This document shows, piece after piece, positions 1 to 9,030 of a DNA stretch of 64,000 nt. Origin of the DNA: JAFNAG01 sp041501225 (GTDB lineage: Bacteria > Acidobacteriota > UBA6911); contig JBGQNR010000008.1 of NCBI GenBank assembly GCA_041501225.1, positions 1 through 64,000 of the forward strand. The letters run 5' to 3'. Position 1 is the stretch's first letter, and every line of letters starts with the position of its first letter. The position numbers were made by a program, and so were the translations under genes. The notes below the pieces were generated by a model. That model was given only the letters and a program-made list of their open reading frames with translations. It did not search any database and was not told the DNA's origin.

Positions 1-88
1 GCCCAGGTCCGGGCATCGATTTGAGCTGCTTTGGCTCGTCCGGAGCTGCACATATTGGAAAATAGCTGGTTTCTGACAGTTTTCGTCC

Positions 89-104
89 TGGCAAGCGGAT
101 TGCT
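89..104 (+). promoter_or_regulatory. sigma-54-type promoter for flgB operon
   Basis: TGGCAA, five bases, then TTGCT gives the GG-N10-GC spacing of -24/-12 elements. It lies 39 bases before the flgB start. The predicted transcript start near 115 is followed by a 6-bp hairpin (119-135, GCCTCG/CGAGGC, loop GCGTT). Four similar sites occur before other flagellar operons in this window. Confidence 0.72.
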
Positions 105-142
105 TGTAGGCAGGAAGGGCCTCGGCGTTCGAGGCGGAAAGG

Positions 143-562
143 ATGGAGCGATTGAAGGTGCAACTTCTTCAAGATCCTACCATCGACGCGATGTCGAACT
201 ACATGACCCGCCTGTCGAGACGACAGCAGGTCGTTGTTTCGAACATCGCCAATGTTGACACCCCAGGCTATAAGACCAAGGAAATCTCGTTTCACGCCAC
301 GATGGAAGAACTGCTTTCCGAGCCGCCAGGCATGAGAGCGCCGCGCCCCGAACATCTCGGGGAGTGGAGCTTTACCCCTGCCGAGCCTGTGGCTTACGAA
401 GTTCCTGATCTTCCCAGCCGTCCCGATCGGAATAACGTGAACATCGACAGTGAACTGCTCAAGTTAGGCGAAACGTCCTTTGGCTACACCATGATGACGC
501 AACTGCTGCGCTCCAAGCTCCGTACCATCGCCAGCAGTATCAACGAAGGGAGAATCGGCTAA
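143..562 (+). CDS. flgB: flagellar basal-body rod protein FlgB
   Basis: Proximal rod subunit, exported by the flagellar type III apparatus and assembled on the MS-ring. The 139-residue length is normal for the family. The N-terminal rod signature is clear: NIANVDTPGYK at about residues 34-44, preceded by the amphipathic helix typical of axial proteins. The ATG at 143 follows GAGGCGG at a suitable distance and gives the usual N-terminal length; the in-frame ATG at 191 would remove part of the helix. It is first in a long operon driven by the site at 89-104, and its stop overlaps the flgC start (TAATG). Confidence 0.96.
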   Translation: MERLKVQLLQDPTIDAMSNYMTRLSRRQQVVVSNIANVDTPGYKTKEISFHATMEELLSEPPGMRAPRPEHLGEWSFTPAEPVAYEVPDLPSRPDRNNVNIDSELLKLGETSFGYTMMTQLLRSKLRTIASSINEGRIG

Positions 563-996
563 TGAGTCTCATGACCGCTTTGGAAGTAGGTGCCTCTGGC
601 CTCTCCGCTCAGCGCAAGCGGCTTGAAGTATTAGTGAGCAACCTGGTGAACGCGAACACCACGGGGCCTGCCGGAACAGAACCGTATCGACGTAAAGATG
701 TGGTTTTTGGCGCAACGCCTCCGGAACCATCCTTTGGTGGAGCGCTCAGCGATGCCATGGAAGGGGTGAACAAAGTCGAGGTAACTGAGGTCATCACCGA
801 CCAGTCGGCTCCTATTCGCCGCTACGAGCCCGGCCATCCTCATGCGGATAAGGACGGATATGTTACCTATCCCAACATCAATCCGATGGAGGAGATGGTA
901 AACATGATGTCCGCAACCCGCTCCTATGAAGCCAATCTCCAGGCGATCACCGCTACCAAAGAAATGGCGGTGAAGACACTGGACATTCTCCGGTAA
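562..996 (+). CDS. flgC: flagellar basal-body rod protein FlgC
   Basis: Proximal rod subunit that stacks with FlgB, FlgF and FliE between the MS-ring and the distal rod. The 144 residues start with the rod N-terminal domain (EVGASGLSAQRKRLEVLVSN) and end with the conserved FlgC C-terminus (NPMEEMVNMMSATRSYEANL). The usual NIANANTPG motif reads NLVNANTTGPAG, a mild variation. The start codon overlaps the flgB stop by one base, implying translational coupling. FliE follows after 10 bases. Confidence 0.96.
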   Translation: MSLMTALEVGASGLSAQRKRLEVLVSNLVNANTTGPAGTEPYRRKDVVFGATPPEPSFGGALSDAMEGVNKVEVTEVITDQSAPIRRYEPGHPHADKDGYVTYPNINPMEEMVNMMSATRSYEANLQAITATKEMAVKTLDILR

Positions 997-1006
997 GAGG
1001 AATTTC

Positions 1007-1315
1007 ATGGCAGAACCGTTGATTGGTCAAATCAATTCCAACATGCAGCTGCCCGAGATAACCCGGGCGCGCGTTCCCGGCAAGACCGAGGAGGGTGGGA
1101 GTTTTGGCGACATGCTGAAAAGTGCCATCTCGACCGCCAATGAGCTGCAGAAGCAGTCCGATGTTGAAATCCAGAAGCTCATGACGGGAGAAACCCAGGA
1201 TCTGCACACCACCATGCTTGCCGTGCAGAAAGCGGATCTCTCCTTTCAAATGATGATGCAGGTTCGTAACAAGATCGTGCAGGCCTACCAGGAAATCATG
1301 CGCATGCAGGTATAA
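1007..1315 (+). CDS. fliE: flagellar hook-basal body complex protein FliE
   Basis: FliE joins the MS-ring to the proximal rod. The 102 residues are typical, with an unconserved N-terminus and a conserved C-terminal half: GDMLKSAISTANELQKQSD, then LHTTMLAVQKADLSFQMMMQ and VRNKIVQAYQEIMRMQV. It has its own ribosome-binding site (AGAGGAA) just after flgC, in the universal flgBC-fliE-fliF order. Confidence 0.96.
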   Translation: MAEPLIGQINSNMQLPEITRARVPGKTEEGGSFGDMLKSAISTANELQKQSDVEIQKLMTGETQDLHTTMLAVQKADLSFQMMMQVRNKIVQAYQEIMRMQV

Positions 1316-1382
1316 AGCGGGCGGGCGCGGCTGGTGGTGAGATTCTGCGATTGAGATTTCATGCCTCTGTGGAGACGATGAA

Positions 1383-3119
1383 GTGGCAGGCACAAAACCA
1401 AGTTTTTTCAATCAACTGATCGTCATTTGGACCCGCCTCCAGCCGACCCAGCGCGCGACCATCGTGCTGTTCGCCGTGATTGCGCTTGCCGGCCTGGGTT
1501 CCGTGGTCTTTTACATGAACCGGGTCGATTATGTTGTGGCCTGGAGGGACCTGAATCCCGAAGACACCCAGGCGATTGTGGCAAAACTCAAAGAGCTCAA
1601 GAAGGATTACCATATTTCCTCCGATCAGACCATGGTCGAAGTGGCTGGTTCCACAGCCGATATCGACAACCTCAAGATGGAAATCGCCAGTGCCGGCCTG
1701 CAGCGCAGCGGCAAGATCGGCTACGAGATCTTCGATAAAAACCAGTTCGGCATGACGGATTTTACCGAGCAGGTGAACTACAAGCGTGCTTTGGAAGGCG
1801 AACTGGGCCGCACCATTTCCAGCGTATCCGAAATTATTGAGGCCCGCGTCCATTTAGTTTTGCCGAAGGACTCGCTCTTCGAGGAAAAGAAGGAAGAAGC
1901 CAAGGCGAGCATTTTTGTTCGGTTGAAGAAGGGCCGGGAATTACCAAAGAACAGCATTTCCGGCATCGTGAACCTGGTCGCAGGGGCGGTGCAAGGGCTG
2001 CCTACCCGCAATATTTCGGTGGTGGATGCGGAAGGGAGGGTGCTCTCGCGCTTGTCATCGGGTGACGGCATGCGCTCGGACGTGGAGTCCGGCATTCAGG
2101 CTCAGATCGAGAAGGATATGGTCGCGAAAATCACCTCGATGCTCGAGCCTGTGGTCGGGAAAGGCAAGGTACACTCCAACGCATCCGTGGAACTTGACTT
2201 CAGTAGTTCCGAGCAGACCGAGGAGACTTACAATCCGACTCCGCCGCCGGTCATCCTGAGCCAGCAGAAGAGTGATGAAAGAGTGACCGGTGCCAAACCG
2301 GTCGGAGGAGTCCCCGGGACGCGTTCCGGCGACAACAATGCGGCGTCGTCGCTTGCAGTCACGGGGCCTGACCACACCCGGCAGAACGAAGTCACCAACT
2401 ACGAAGTCAGCAAGCTCTTGCGCCATACTGTGCAACCCAACAAGGGTTCCATTCAACGGGTATCGATCGCGGTGCTGCTTGATTACAGAACGGTTTACAC
2501 CAAGGGCGCGGATGGGAAGACGGTCACTTCCTTTGAGCCCAGCACCAAAGAGGAACTCGACAAATACCGGCAGCTGGTACTGGCGACGGTCGGATACAAC
2601 GAGAAACGCGGCGACACCGTGACGCTCGAGAATATGCCGTTTTTCAGCGAACCCGCCGTGGAAGAAGAGCGCGTAGCTGTGCCCTGGTATGTCAAGTACC
2701 AGACTTACTTGATGCCTGCCATGAAGTACACGGCCTTCCTCTTGCTTTTCCTCCTCGCCTACCTGCTCCTGGTCCGGCCCGTGCGTAAACGGGTGTTTCA
2801 GAGTATCGCTTCGGTAACACCTGCGCTGACCAAAGGTCAAGGCCAGGCGCGTCAGATCGGCGCAGGGGGCGCCAAACCCCAGGCAGGTACCACCGCTGCC
2901 CCGGAACAGAAAGCAGCTGCGGCCCTCGCGGCTGCTCCGACCCAGGCGTTATCGGCCACCACATTTGATGAGGACATCGAGCAGGAGCTTTTGCGCGAGG
3001 CCGAAGCTGCCGGGGCGGGATCCAAAAAATACGAAGTTCTGAAGAAAAAAGTCATCGAACATGCCAACAAAGATCCGGAACAGGTGTCGCAGTTGGTGCG
3101 CTCCTGGATCCATGAATAG
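1383..3119 (+). CDS. fliF: flagellar MS-ring protein FliF
   Basis: FliF forms the MS-ring in the inner membrane, the platform for export gate, rod and switch assembly. The 578 residues show an N-terminal membrane segment (about 21-41), a periplasmic ring-building region with the YscJ/FliF motif (YKRALEGELGRTISSV, about 135-150), and a second membrane segment near 447-464. A cytoplasmic tail follows, ending in an acidic helix that binds FliG (VSQLVRSWIHE). A GTG start is used (MAGTKPSFF). A Pro/Ala/Gly-rich linker precedes the FliG-binding tail. It is 12 bases upstream of fliG. Confidence 0.96.
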   Translation: MAGTKPSFFNQLIVIWTRLQPTQRATIVLFAVIALAGLGSVVFYMNRVDYVVAWRDLNPEDTQAIVAKLKELKKDYHISSDQTMVEVAGSTADIDNLKMEIASAGLQRSGKIGYEIFDKNQFGMTDFTEQVNYKRALEGELGRTISSVSEIIEARVHLVLPKDSLFEEKKEEAKASIFVRLKKGRELPKNSISGIVNLVAGAVQGLPTRNISVVDAEGRVLSRLSSGDGMRSDVESGIQAQIEKDMVAKITSMLEPVVGKGKVHSNASVELDFSSSEQTEETYNPTPPPVILSQQKSDERVTGAKPVGGVPGTRSGDNNAASSLAVTGPDHTRQNEVTNYEVSKLLRHTVQPNKGSIQRVSIAVLLDYRTVYTKGADGKTVTSFEPSTKEELDKYRQLVLATVGYNEKRGDTVTLENMPFFSEPAVEEERVAVPWYVKYQTYLMPAMKYTAFLLLFLLAYLLLVRPVRKRVFQSIASVTPALTKGQGQARQIGAGGAKPQAGTTAAPEQKAAAALAAAPTQALSATTFDEDIEQELLREAEAAGAGSKKYEVLKKKVIEHANKDPEQVSQLVRSWIHE

Positions 3120-3131
3120 CCGGAATGGAAT

Positions 3132-4142
3132 ATGGAAGAACAACTGCCAGGAATCAGGAAAGCCGCCATCCTCATGGTGCTGCTCGGAGATGAAACCAGC
3201 GCGAACCTCTTTCGCTTCCTCGAGGAAGATGAGGTCCAGGAGATTACAAAAGAAATCTCCAGGCTGGGTCGGATTGAACCCCAAGCGGCCGACAGCGTGC
3301 TGGATGACTATTACAAAATGACGCTGGCGCGATCCTATCTGGTGCAAGGTGGTACCGACTATGCCAGAAAGCTGCTTGTCAAGGCCTATGGACCTGATCT
3401 GTCCAGGAGACTCCTCGAACGCGTCACCCTTGCCCTGCAAAGCGGCAACGTGGGTTTCGACAGTCTTCAGAAAGCCGATCCCGCCCAGCTATCGAAATTT
3501 ATCCAGAACGAGCACCCACAAACAATTGCGCTGGTGCTTGCCCATCTGAACACCAACCAGGCAGCAGCCTTGCTCAACTCTCTCCCGGCTCAGTTGCGGG
3601 GCGATGTCGTGCTGCGCATGGCCAATCTCGAGCAAATCTCGCCCGAGATCATCAGCAAGATCACCAGCAATCTTTCGCAGAAACTTCAGGCCCTGGGAGA
3701 TGTCAGCCGCGAATCGTATGGCGGCATCCGGGCGGTGGCAGAACTGGTGAATCGTCTGGATTCGAACGTATCGGTCGCCATCCTCGAGAAGATCGAGAAC
3801 GATAACCCCAACCTTGCTTTGAGCATTCGCAACCTGATGTTTACCTTCGATGACATTCTGCTCATCGATGACGCCGGCATGCGCGAGATCATCCAGCGCG
3901 TGGACAAAAAGACTCTCACCGTTGCCCTCAAGGGTGTCAGCGAGGAGATGAAAAAGCAATTTTTCCGCTATATGTCCCAGCGCGCCGTGGAAATGTTGAA
4001 AGAGGATATGGACGTTCTTGGCCCCGTGAAAATCAAGGAAGTAGAAGCCTCTCAACAGGAGATCGTTGCCATTGTGCGCAAACTGGATCAGGAAGGGGTC
4101 ATCAGCATCAAGGGTGGCGGATCGGACGAGTACGTGAACTGA
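3132..4142 (+). CDS. fliG: flagellar motor switch protein FliG
   Basis: FliG is the rotor torque protein. Its N-terminus binds FliF, its middle binds FliM and its C-terminal charged helix contacts MotA. The 336 residues contain the EHPQTIALVLAHL middle-domain signature near residue 127 and the C-terminal torque helix region (DILLIDDAGMREIIQRVD, about 239-256). It ends with the usual basic/acidic tail. Length and architecture are ordinary. The gene sits between fliF and fliH, as in most bacteria. Confidence 0.97.
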   Translation: MEEQLPGIRKAAILMVLLGDETSANLFRFLEEDEVQEITKEISRLGRIEPQAADSVLDDYYKMTLARSYLVQGGTDYARKLLVKAYGPDLSRRLLERVTLALQSGNVGFDSLQKADPAQLSKFIQNEHPQTIALVLAHLNTNQAAALLNSLPAQLRGDVVLRMANLEQISPEIISKITSNLSQKLQALGDVSRESYGGIRAVAELVNRLDSNVSVAILEKIENDNPNLALSIRNLMFTFDDILLIDDAGMREIIQRVDKKTLTVALKGVSEEMKKQFFRYMSQRAVEMLKEDMDVLGPVKIKEVEASQQEIVAIVRKLDQEGVISIKGGGSDEYVN

Positions 4143-4180
4143 ATCAGGATCGCGACCTCTGACATCTTGGGACCATTGCC

Positions 4181-4843
4181 GTGCGACTCATCAAAAAGCA
4201 AGATCAGCCTGAAACGCAAATCCGAAAAATCACCTTTGCCGAGGAGACGGGATCCTCCTCGAAGCAGGAGGCACCTGCCTGGATGCAGGCGGCGGCAACG
4301 CTGAAGAGGCTGGAAGGGAAATCACCTTCCTCCGATCCCGCTCAGATCGAGAAAACCGCCTATGAAAACGGCTTCCGCCAGGGGGAAAAGGCAGGGCTGG
4401 AAATTGCCGAAAGAAAGACCGAGGCGATGATGAGGCGTTACGCCGAAACCATCCTGGAGGTTGGCAAGCTCAAACCTGCGCTTTACATGCGAGCCGAGCG
4501 GGACGTGGTGAAACTTGCCCTGGAAGTGGCGAAGAAAGTTGTGCACCGTGAAGTGCAGGTCGACCGCGAGATCATCCAGACCCTGGTCAGAGTTGCCCTC
4601 AGCCACGTGGCCGTCAAGTCGGCGGTGACCATTCATCTTCATCCCGCAGACTATTCCTTCATGCTCGAGCAGCGCGCGGCTGCAATGCGGCCCGGAGAAA
4701 GCGAACGGGAAATGGTTTTGCTCGCCGACAAATCCGTTGAACGGGGCGGATGTCTCATCGAGGCCGAATGCGGCGACATCGATGCACGCATTGAAGAAGA
4801 GTTCCGCGAAGTCGAACGCGCCTTTTTCAGCAGTGGGGAATAA
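4181..4843 (+). CDS. fliH: flagellar assembly protein FliH (export ATPase regulator)
   Basis: FliH is the stator-like regulator of the export ATPase FliI and docks FliI-substrate complexes. The 220 residues have a variable N-terminus, a Glu/Ala/Lys-rich helix with small-residue spacing (ENGFRQGEKAGLEIAERK, about 63-80), and a conserved C-terminal FliH/YscL domain with LALEVAKKVVHREVQVD and ESEREMVLLADKSVERGGC. A GTG start at 4181 (VRLIKK read as MRLIKK) is used. The fliG-fliH gap is 38 bases; fliI follows after 6 bases. Confidence 0.93.
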   Translation: MRLIKKQDQPETQIRKITFAEETGSSSKQEAPAWMQAAATLKRLEGKSPSSDPAQIEKTAYENGFRQGEKAGLEIAERKTEAMMRRYAETILEVGKLKPALYMRAERDVVKLALEVAKKVVHREVQVDREIIQTLVRVALSHVAVKSAVTIHLHPADYSFMLEQRAAAMRPGESEREMVLLADKSVERGGCLIEAECGDIDARIEEEFREVERAFFSSGE

Positions 4844-4849
4844 GGCATC

Positions 4850-6178
4850 ATGAACCCGGAAACTGTCAACCTGGCGCCGTACTTTCAAAAGCTCCGAAAT
4901 TTGAATCCGATCAAAACTGTCGGCTCGGTGAAACGGGCGGTCGGTCTGGTCGTCGAGTCTCAGGGACCGCCGGTTTCTGTCGGCGAATTGTGCGAAATCA
5001 TCGGGCAGGGGCGCACCAATCCGATTCCGGCCGAGGTCATAGGATTCCGCGACAATTATGTGCTGTCGATGCCGTTGTTCAAGGTGCAAGGTGTCAAGCT
5101 CGGGGATAAGATTGTCTGCAGGAAGAAACAGGGGAGCGTACCTGTCTCACCTGCTTTTCTCGGGCGCGTCATCAACGGGATGGGGGAACCCCTCGATGGT
5201 TTCGGCCCCATCCAGGCGGAATCTGAATATCCCCTGCAATCCGCCGTCACCAATCCGCTGGAACGCAGGAATATCGTGGACATCCTGGGCACGGGAATCC
5301 GCGCCATCGACGGGCTCCTCACCTGCGGGAAGGGTCAGCGCATTGGCATATTCGGAGGCAGTGGTGTAGGCAAGAGCACGCTCCTGGGTATGATGGCCCG
5401 CTATACGTCTGCAGATGTCAATGTGATCAGCCTCGTGGGTGAACGCGGCAGGGAAGTTCGCGGGTTCATCGAGAAGGACTTGGGACCGGAAGGCCTGCGG
5501 CGCTCCGTGGTTGTCGTCTCTACCTCTGATCAACCCCCGCTTCTTCGCATCCGCGCGGCCATGCTGGCTTCCAGCCTGGCGGAATTCTTCCGCGACCAGG
5601 GCAAAGACGTGCTGCTGATGATGGACTCGATCACGCGCTTTGCCATGGCTCAGCGGGAAGTAGGTCTCGCGGCAGGCGAGCCTCCATCCTCGAAAGGATA
5701 TACCCCGTCGGTCTTCGCCCTCCTGCCCCGGCTGGTTGAGCGTGCCGGCAATTTCATTTCCGGCGGGAGCATCACCGGTTTTTACACCGTGCTGGTGGAG
5801 GGCGATGACATGAACGAGCCCGTGGCAGATGCTGTCCGCTCCCTTCTCGATGGCCACGTTGTGCTGTCGCGGGAACTAGCCTGGCGCAATCACTATCCCT
5901 GCATTGACGTCCTCGCCAGCGTCAGCCGATTGATGCCCGAACTTGTGCCCACCCCTTTTACCGAGAAAGCTGGAAAAATACGGGAGCTGATCTCCACCTA
6001 CCAGAAGGCCGAAGATATGATTAACATTGGCGCCTATGTAAAGGGGAGCAATCCCAAGATCGACATGGCGCTCGCCAAGATCGACTCCATCAACGCTTTT
6101 CTCAAGCAGCGCCAGGATGAGCATGTGAGCGCCGAGAACGCCATGTCCAGGGTGATCGAAATCACGCAGGATTGCTGA
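4850..6178 (+). CDS. fliI: flagellum-specific export ATPase FliI
   Basis: FliI energizes and organizes export of axial proteins and is related to F1-beta. The 442 residues show an N-terminal beta-barrel, Walker A GGSGVGKST near residue 169, Walker B LLMMDSITRFA and the family motif GEPPSSKGYTPSVFALLPRL. The C-terminus carries the domain that binds export substrates and chaperones. The ATG at 4850 lies 6 bases after fliH and one base separates its stop from fliJ. Confidence 0.97.
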   Translation: MNPETVNLAPYFQKLRNLNPIKTVGSVKRAVGLVVESQGPPVSVGELCEIIGQGRTNPIPAEVIGFRDNYVLSMPLFKVQGVKLGDKIVCRKKQGSVPVSPAFLGRVINGMGEPLDGFGPIQAESEYPLQSAVTNPLERRNIVDILGTGIRAIDGLLTCGKGQRIGIFGGSGVGKSTLLGMMARYTSADVNVISLVGERGREVRGFIEKDLGPEGLRRSVVVVSTSDQPPLLRIRAAMLASSLAEFFRDQGKDVLLMMDSITRFAMAQREVGLAAGEPPSSKGYTPSVFALLPRLVERAGNFISGGSITGFYTVLVEGDDMNEPVADAVRSLLDGHVVLSRELAWRNHYPCIDVLASVSRLMPELVPTPFTEKAGKIRELISTYQKAEDMINIGAYVKGSNPKIDMALAKIDSINAFLKQRQDEHVSAENAMSRVIEITQDC

Positions 6179-6179
6179 A

Positions 6180-6623
6180 ATGAGAAAGTTCGTGTTCCGC
6201 CTTGAGACCCTTCTGCAGCACCGGATCCATCTCGAAGAGAAGGAGCGCAACAAGTTCTCGCTCATGCGTGCGGAATTGCTGGCGGAACTCAATCACAAGG
6301 ATTTGCTGCAAACCCAGCAGAGGAACACACTGTCGGAGCTGATGTTCAAAAAATCGGGCGTTTACGATGCGCAGGAGATCAGTTGGTTTTACCTCTTTCT
6401 CCACCGCCTCGAGCAGGAGATCCAGCGATCGAACGAACGAGCCGGCCAGCTGGAGAAAAACCTCGAAACGCAGAAGCAGATCATGATCGGGGCCTCACGC
6501 AACAAGCAGATGATCGAAAACCTCAAGAAAAAAAGGCAAAAGGAATATTGTGTTGCGCTCGACCGAGAAGATCAGAAATCCATCGATGAGATCGTAGTAA
6601 CCCGATTCGCGCGCAGGCCATGA
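6180..6623 (+). CDS. fliJ: flagellar export protein FliJ
   Basis: FliJ is the coiled-coil stalk-like subunit of the export ATPase, inserted in the FliI hexamer and contacting FlhA. The 147 residues are almost entirely charged helix, beginning FVFRLETLLQHRIHLEEKER, the canonical FliJ opening. The start lies one base after the fliI stop. Identification rests on this opening, the coiled-coil character and position. Confidence 0.92.
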   Translation: MRKFVFRLETLLQHRIHLEEKERNKFSLMRAELLAELNHKDLLQTQQRNTLSELMFKKSGVYDAQEISWFYLFLHRLEQEIQRSNERAGQLEKNLETQKQIMIGASRNKQMIENLKKKRQKEYCVALDREDQKSIDEIVVTRFARRP

Positions 6624-6654
6624 CAACTGCGGCATGCGCACACGGAGAAGATAG

Positions 6655-8643
6655 ATGAGAATTGACATCCTCCCGAACAACACCCTCTCCGCCCTGAACT
6701 TGGGCAGCACAAGATCGGAAAACGAACATCCTCCGGACGGCGGCACCTTTTCTGCCGTCATCGGTCAAATGACCGCGCCTGCCGCAAACGAAAACCAGGC
6801 GGGTGCAGAGGACTCCGCTCCCGAGGTGGAGAAAAGGGATGATCATGCGAGCGAAAGTATGGCCGCTCCCATCCTTCCTTTTGTCTTTGTGTCCACCGAG
6901 ATGCCGGAGCATTCCATGCCGGGCGACACCCCAACGGCCTCTGAATCATCCGCTGGACTGCCGCAGACCGTCCCGGAAGGATGCGCGGGAGCCAGCAACC
7001 GCGTATCCACTTCGGCGCCGGCAAATCCCAGTGCGACGCCAATTCTCCGGTCCGCCGACCTGGCGGATAGTGCACAAGCCAGTGCTGTCATGCCAGACTG
7101 GCAGACGCCCGCCATCGAAGCTGAAATACGGGCGGCGGCAATTCCCCAGGCTGCTGCGGCTCCGACATCAGGCGCTACCTGCGATGCAGGGCATCCTATT
7201 TCGATCATGCCTCCCGCGGATGCAGTTGTTTCTCCGGCACCCTCCGCTCCCTCTCCGGCTTCCGCAGCTAGAGTTCTTGAGACAAGAAACCCGCAAGCGC
7301 AGCTGAGAGGAGTTTCCACGTCGCCTGCGACAATGCAGCAAGCCGATGCCGACCTGTCACCTGAAGCCGCGCGTGCGATGGACTCGACCGCTGTGGAGCC
7401 TGACAATCAGGTGCCTGTCACACTGGCCGTCCGCACCGAAGCGTTCGCTGCGGCTGTCCCAGCTAGGACGACTGCTATTCCTGTGTTCCCCCCGGCTCTC
7501 TCTGAGGAAAGCAGCTCAGAGGCTCCTGCACAGAAGAGCTCAGCATCGGAGCCGAACTCGCCTGACGGATCCACTGCCATTAGCCCGCCGAAATCAGAGG
7601 CGGCGGATGCTGCAAGCGTATCGGCTGCGTTTTTCGGTCTGGAGGGTGTCGCCCAGAGCAAAGACGCGGGTGTCCGGCGTACTCCGGATCTCCCCGCTGT
7701 CCGAGGTAACGCCCAAGAAATCCAACCCGCAATGCGGCGCACGCAGACCGTTGACCAACCTGTAGCGGTGCTGACCACGCCGCAGCCTGCCGCTGATATG
7801 GGCCAAGTTTCAAGCGAATTTGCATTCGCCGCCGACATACCCAAGGGCGAACATCTGCAGGAAAATCTGGGCCAGACAAATGCTGCGGCCAAGCCTGCCG
7901 GAGCGGAAACGGCGAAGGAGGCGCCCGCCGAGCGGATGGAACCAACGGCGGATTCGGTTGAGTCTGCGTGGGCAGATACGCAAAATGCTCAGCGAATGCT
8001 CTTCCATAATCAGTCTGCTCATACGAGCACCTCTGACGTACCGGTTTTCGCAGGATTCCGACCTTTGCCAAATGCGGCATCCACAACCTCGGCTTCCTGG
8101 GAGGCTGGATTTCAGTTGCCACATCAGGCGGCCGGTACTGAATTGAAGTCGATTCTTGCTCTATTGGCGCCGAAGCAAAGCGCGCCGGCACAGGGGACGG
8201 ATTTCTTGGCGCAGCTGATCGGGCGCATCCAGATGCAGCTTCGCGATAACCAGAACATCCTCACCATCCAGCTGAAGCCAAGCTCCCTGGGTCGCATGGA
8301 GATCAAGGCGGAGACATCGGCCGCTGGAGTTCTGGCCACCATTCTCACTGAATCTGCCAGCGTCAAAGATTACCTCGAACGCAATCTGCCGCTGCTTCAG
8401 CAAAACTTCCAGGACCAGGGACTTAAGATTGACCGCATTAGTGTGGCGGTACAGGAAGGTTCTTGGCCGCAGCAGTCATCCCCCGGGCACCAGGAGTCTC
8501 GTTCCAGCTCTAACCAGCAGGACGATTCAGGATTCCATTCCAAGATAAGCGACCATTTCGGGGAGCCGGGTGAGGAACTCGCCTTGGATCAGCAGACTCT
8601 CCTCGCATTGAGGCCGCACAGCACGTTCCACGCCATCGCCTAG
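6655..8643 (+). CDS. fliK: flagellar hook-length control protein FliK
   Basis: FliK measures hook length and triggers the substrate-specificity switch in FlhB. The 662 residues are long for FliK and mostly Ala/Pro/Ser/Thr-rich with low complexity, consistent with an extended ruler. The conserved C-terminal Flg_hook domain is at about residues 520-610, including LTIQLKPSSLGRMEIKAE and the region ending LKIDRISVAVQEG. A Ser/Gln-rich tail follows. The ruler part has no detectable domain. Confidence 0.9.
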   Translation: MRIDILPNNTLSALNLGSTRSENEHPPDGGTFSAVIGQMTAPAANENQAGAEDSAPEVEKRDDHASESMAAPILPFVFVSTEMPEHSMPGDTPTASESSAGLPQTVPEGCAGASNRVSTSAPANPSATPILRSADLADSAQASAVMPDWQTPAIEAEIRAAAIPQAAAAPTSGATCDAGHPISIMPPADAVVSPAPSAPSPASAARVLETRNPQAQLRGVSTSPATMQQADADLSPEAARAMDSTAVEPDNQVPVTLAVRTEAFAAAVPARTTAIPVFPPALSEESSSEAPAQKSSASEPNSPDGSTAISPPKSEAADAASVSAAFFGLEGVAQSKDAGVRRTPDLPAVRGNAQEIQPAMRRTQTVDQPVAVLTTPQPAADMGQVSSEFAFAADIPKGEHLQENLGQTNAAAKPAGAETAKEAPAERMEPTADSVESAWADTQNAQRMLFHNQSAHTSTSDVPVFAGFRPLPNAASTTSASWEAGFQLPHQAAGTELKSILALLAPKQSAPAQGTDFLAQLIGRIQMQLRDNQNILTIQLKPSSLGRMEIKAETSAAGVLATILTESASVKDYLERNLPLLQQNFQDQGLKIDRISVAVQEGSWPQQSSPGHQESRSSSNQQDDSGFHSKISDHFGEPGEELALDQQTLLALRPHSTFHAIA

Positions 8644-8740
8644 CATCATCGACTGCACCCGCCGCCAGCCCCGTGCCCGCTTTTGGTTTTCACGGCATAT
8701 GCGCGGCCATTTTCATCGCTCACAACAGTCGCCGCAATGC

Positions 8741-8757
8741 CGGCAGAAAAACTGCCG
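8741..8757 (+). terminator. hairpin downstream of fliK, possible terminator
   Basis: CGGCAG and CTGCCG pair perfectly (6 bp) around an AAAAA loop, about 100 bases after the fliK stop. No T-tract follows, so it may act as a processing or pause element rather than an intrinsic terminator. Confidence 0.35.
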
Positions 8758-8934
8758 ACTCGGCCGCCGCACCCATGTTCTCCGCACGGGGCACATCACT
8801 TTCCTACCAGGCAAAAATTGCTTGCCCGATCGGGGATGCAAAGCCCCTGTCGTCGCTAATTTTGGTTCTTATAAACTATTGAAATATAATGGAATGCGGT
8901 ATTTCTTAACCAGTTTTCGATTTCCCCTGCGAAC

Positions 8935-8950
8935 TGGCACGCGATGTGCA
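8935..8950 (+). promoter_or_regulatory. sigma-54-type promoter for hook operon
   Basis: TGGCACG, four bases, then GTGCA matches the -24/-12 consensus TGGCACG-N4-TTGCA with one mismatch and exact GG-N10-GC spacing. The expected start at about 8961 coincides with the first base of a hairpin (8961-8980), so the mRNA would begin with structure. Confidence 0.8.
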
Positions 8951-8960
8951 ATGCAAGTAA

Positions 8961-9030
8961 GTGCGGGCAGGGACCCGCACCCGGTAAGACCGGGAAAGGA
9001 TCAACAATCCTCACTAGCTGAGGAGGAGAG
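8961..9030 (+). promoter_or_regulatory. structured 5' leader with mutually exclusive hairpins
   Basis: Four stems lie head to tail. H1: GTGCGGG/CCCGCAC (8961-8980, loop CAGGGA). H2: CCGGT/ACCGG (8981-8993, loop AAG). H3: AGGAT/ATCCT (8997-9011). H4: TCCTCA/TGAGGA (9008-9024). H3 and H4 share bases 9008-9011 and cannot coexist. H4 buries the start of the Shine-Dalgarno run (GAGGAGGAG, 9020-9028) of the next gene, while H3 would leave it free. The pairing was read by eye; a switching function is inferred. Confidence 0.5.

Noticed and set aside
2055..2840. 261-codon open frame antisense to fliF
   Set aside because: Shadow of fliF; composition is unlike a protein.
8831..8848. GGGGATGCAAAGCCCC resembles the GACGCAAAGCC core of c-di-GMP-I (GEMM) riboswitches
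   Set aside because: The GNRA hairpin, the receptor stem and the closing helix of that class could not be found around it, and it lies upstream of the mapped-looking sigma-54 site, so it is not in the hook operon transcript.
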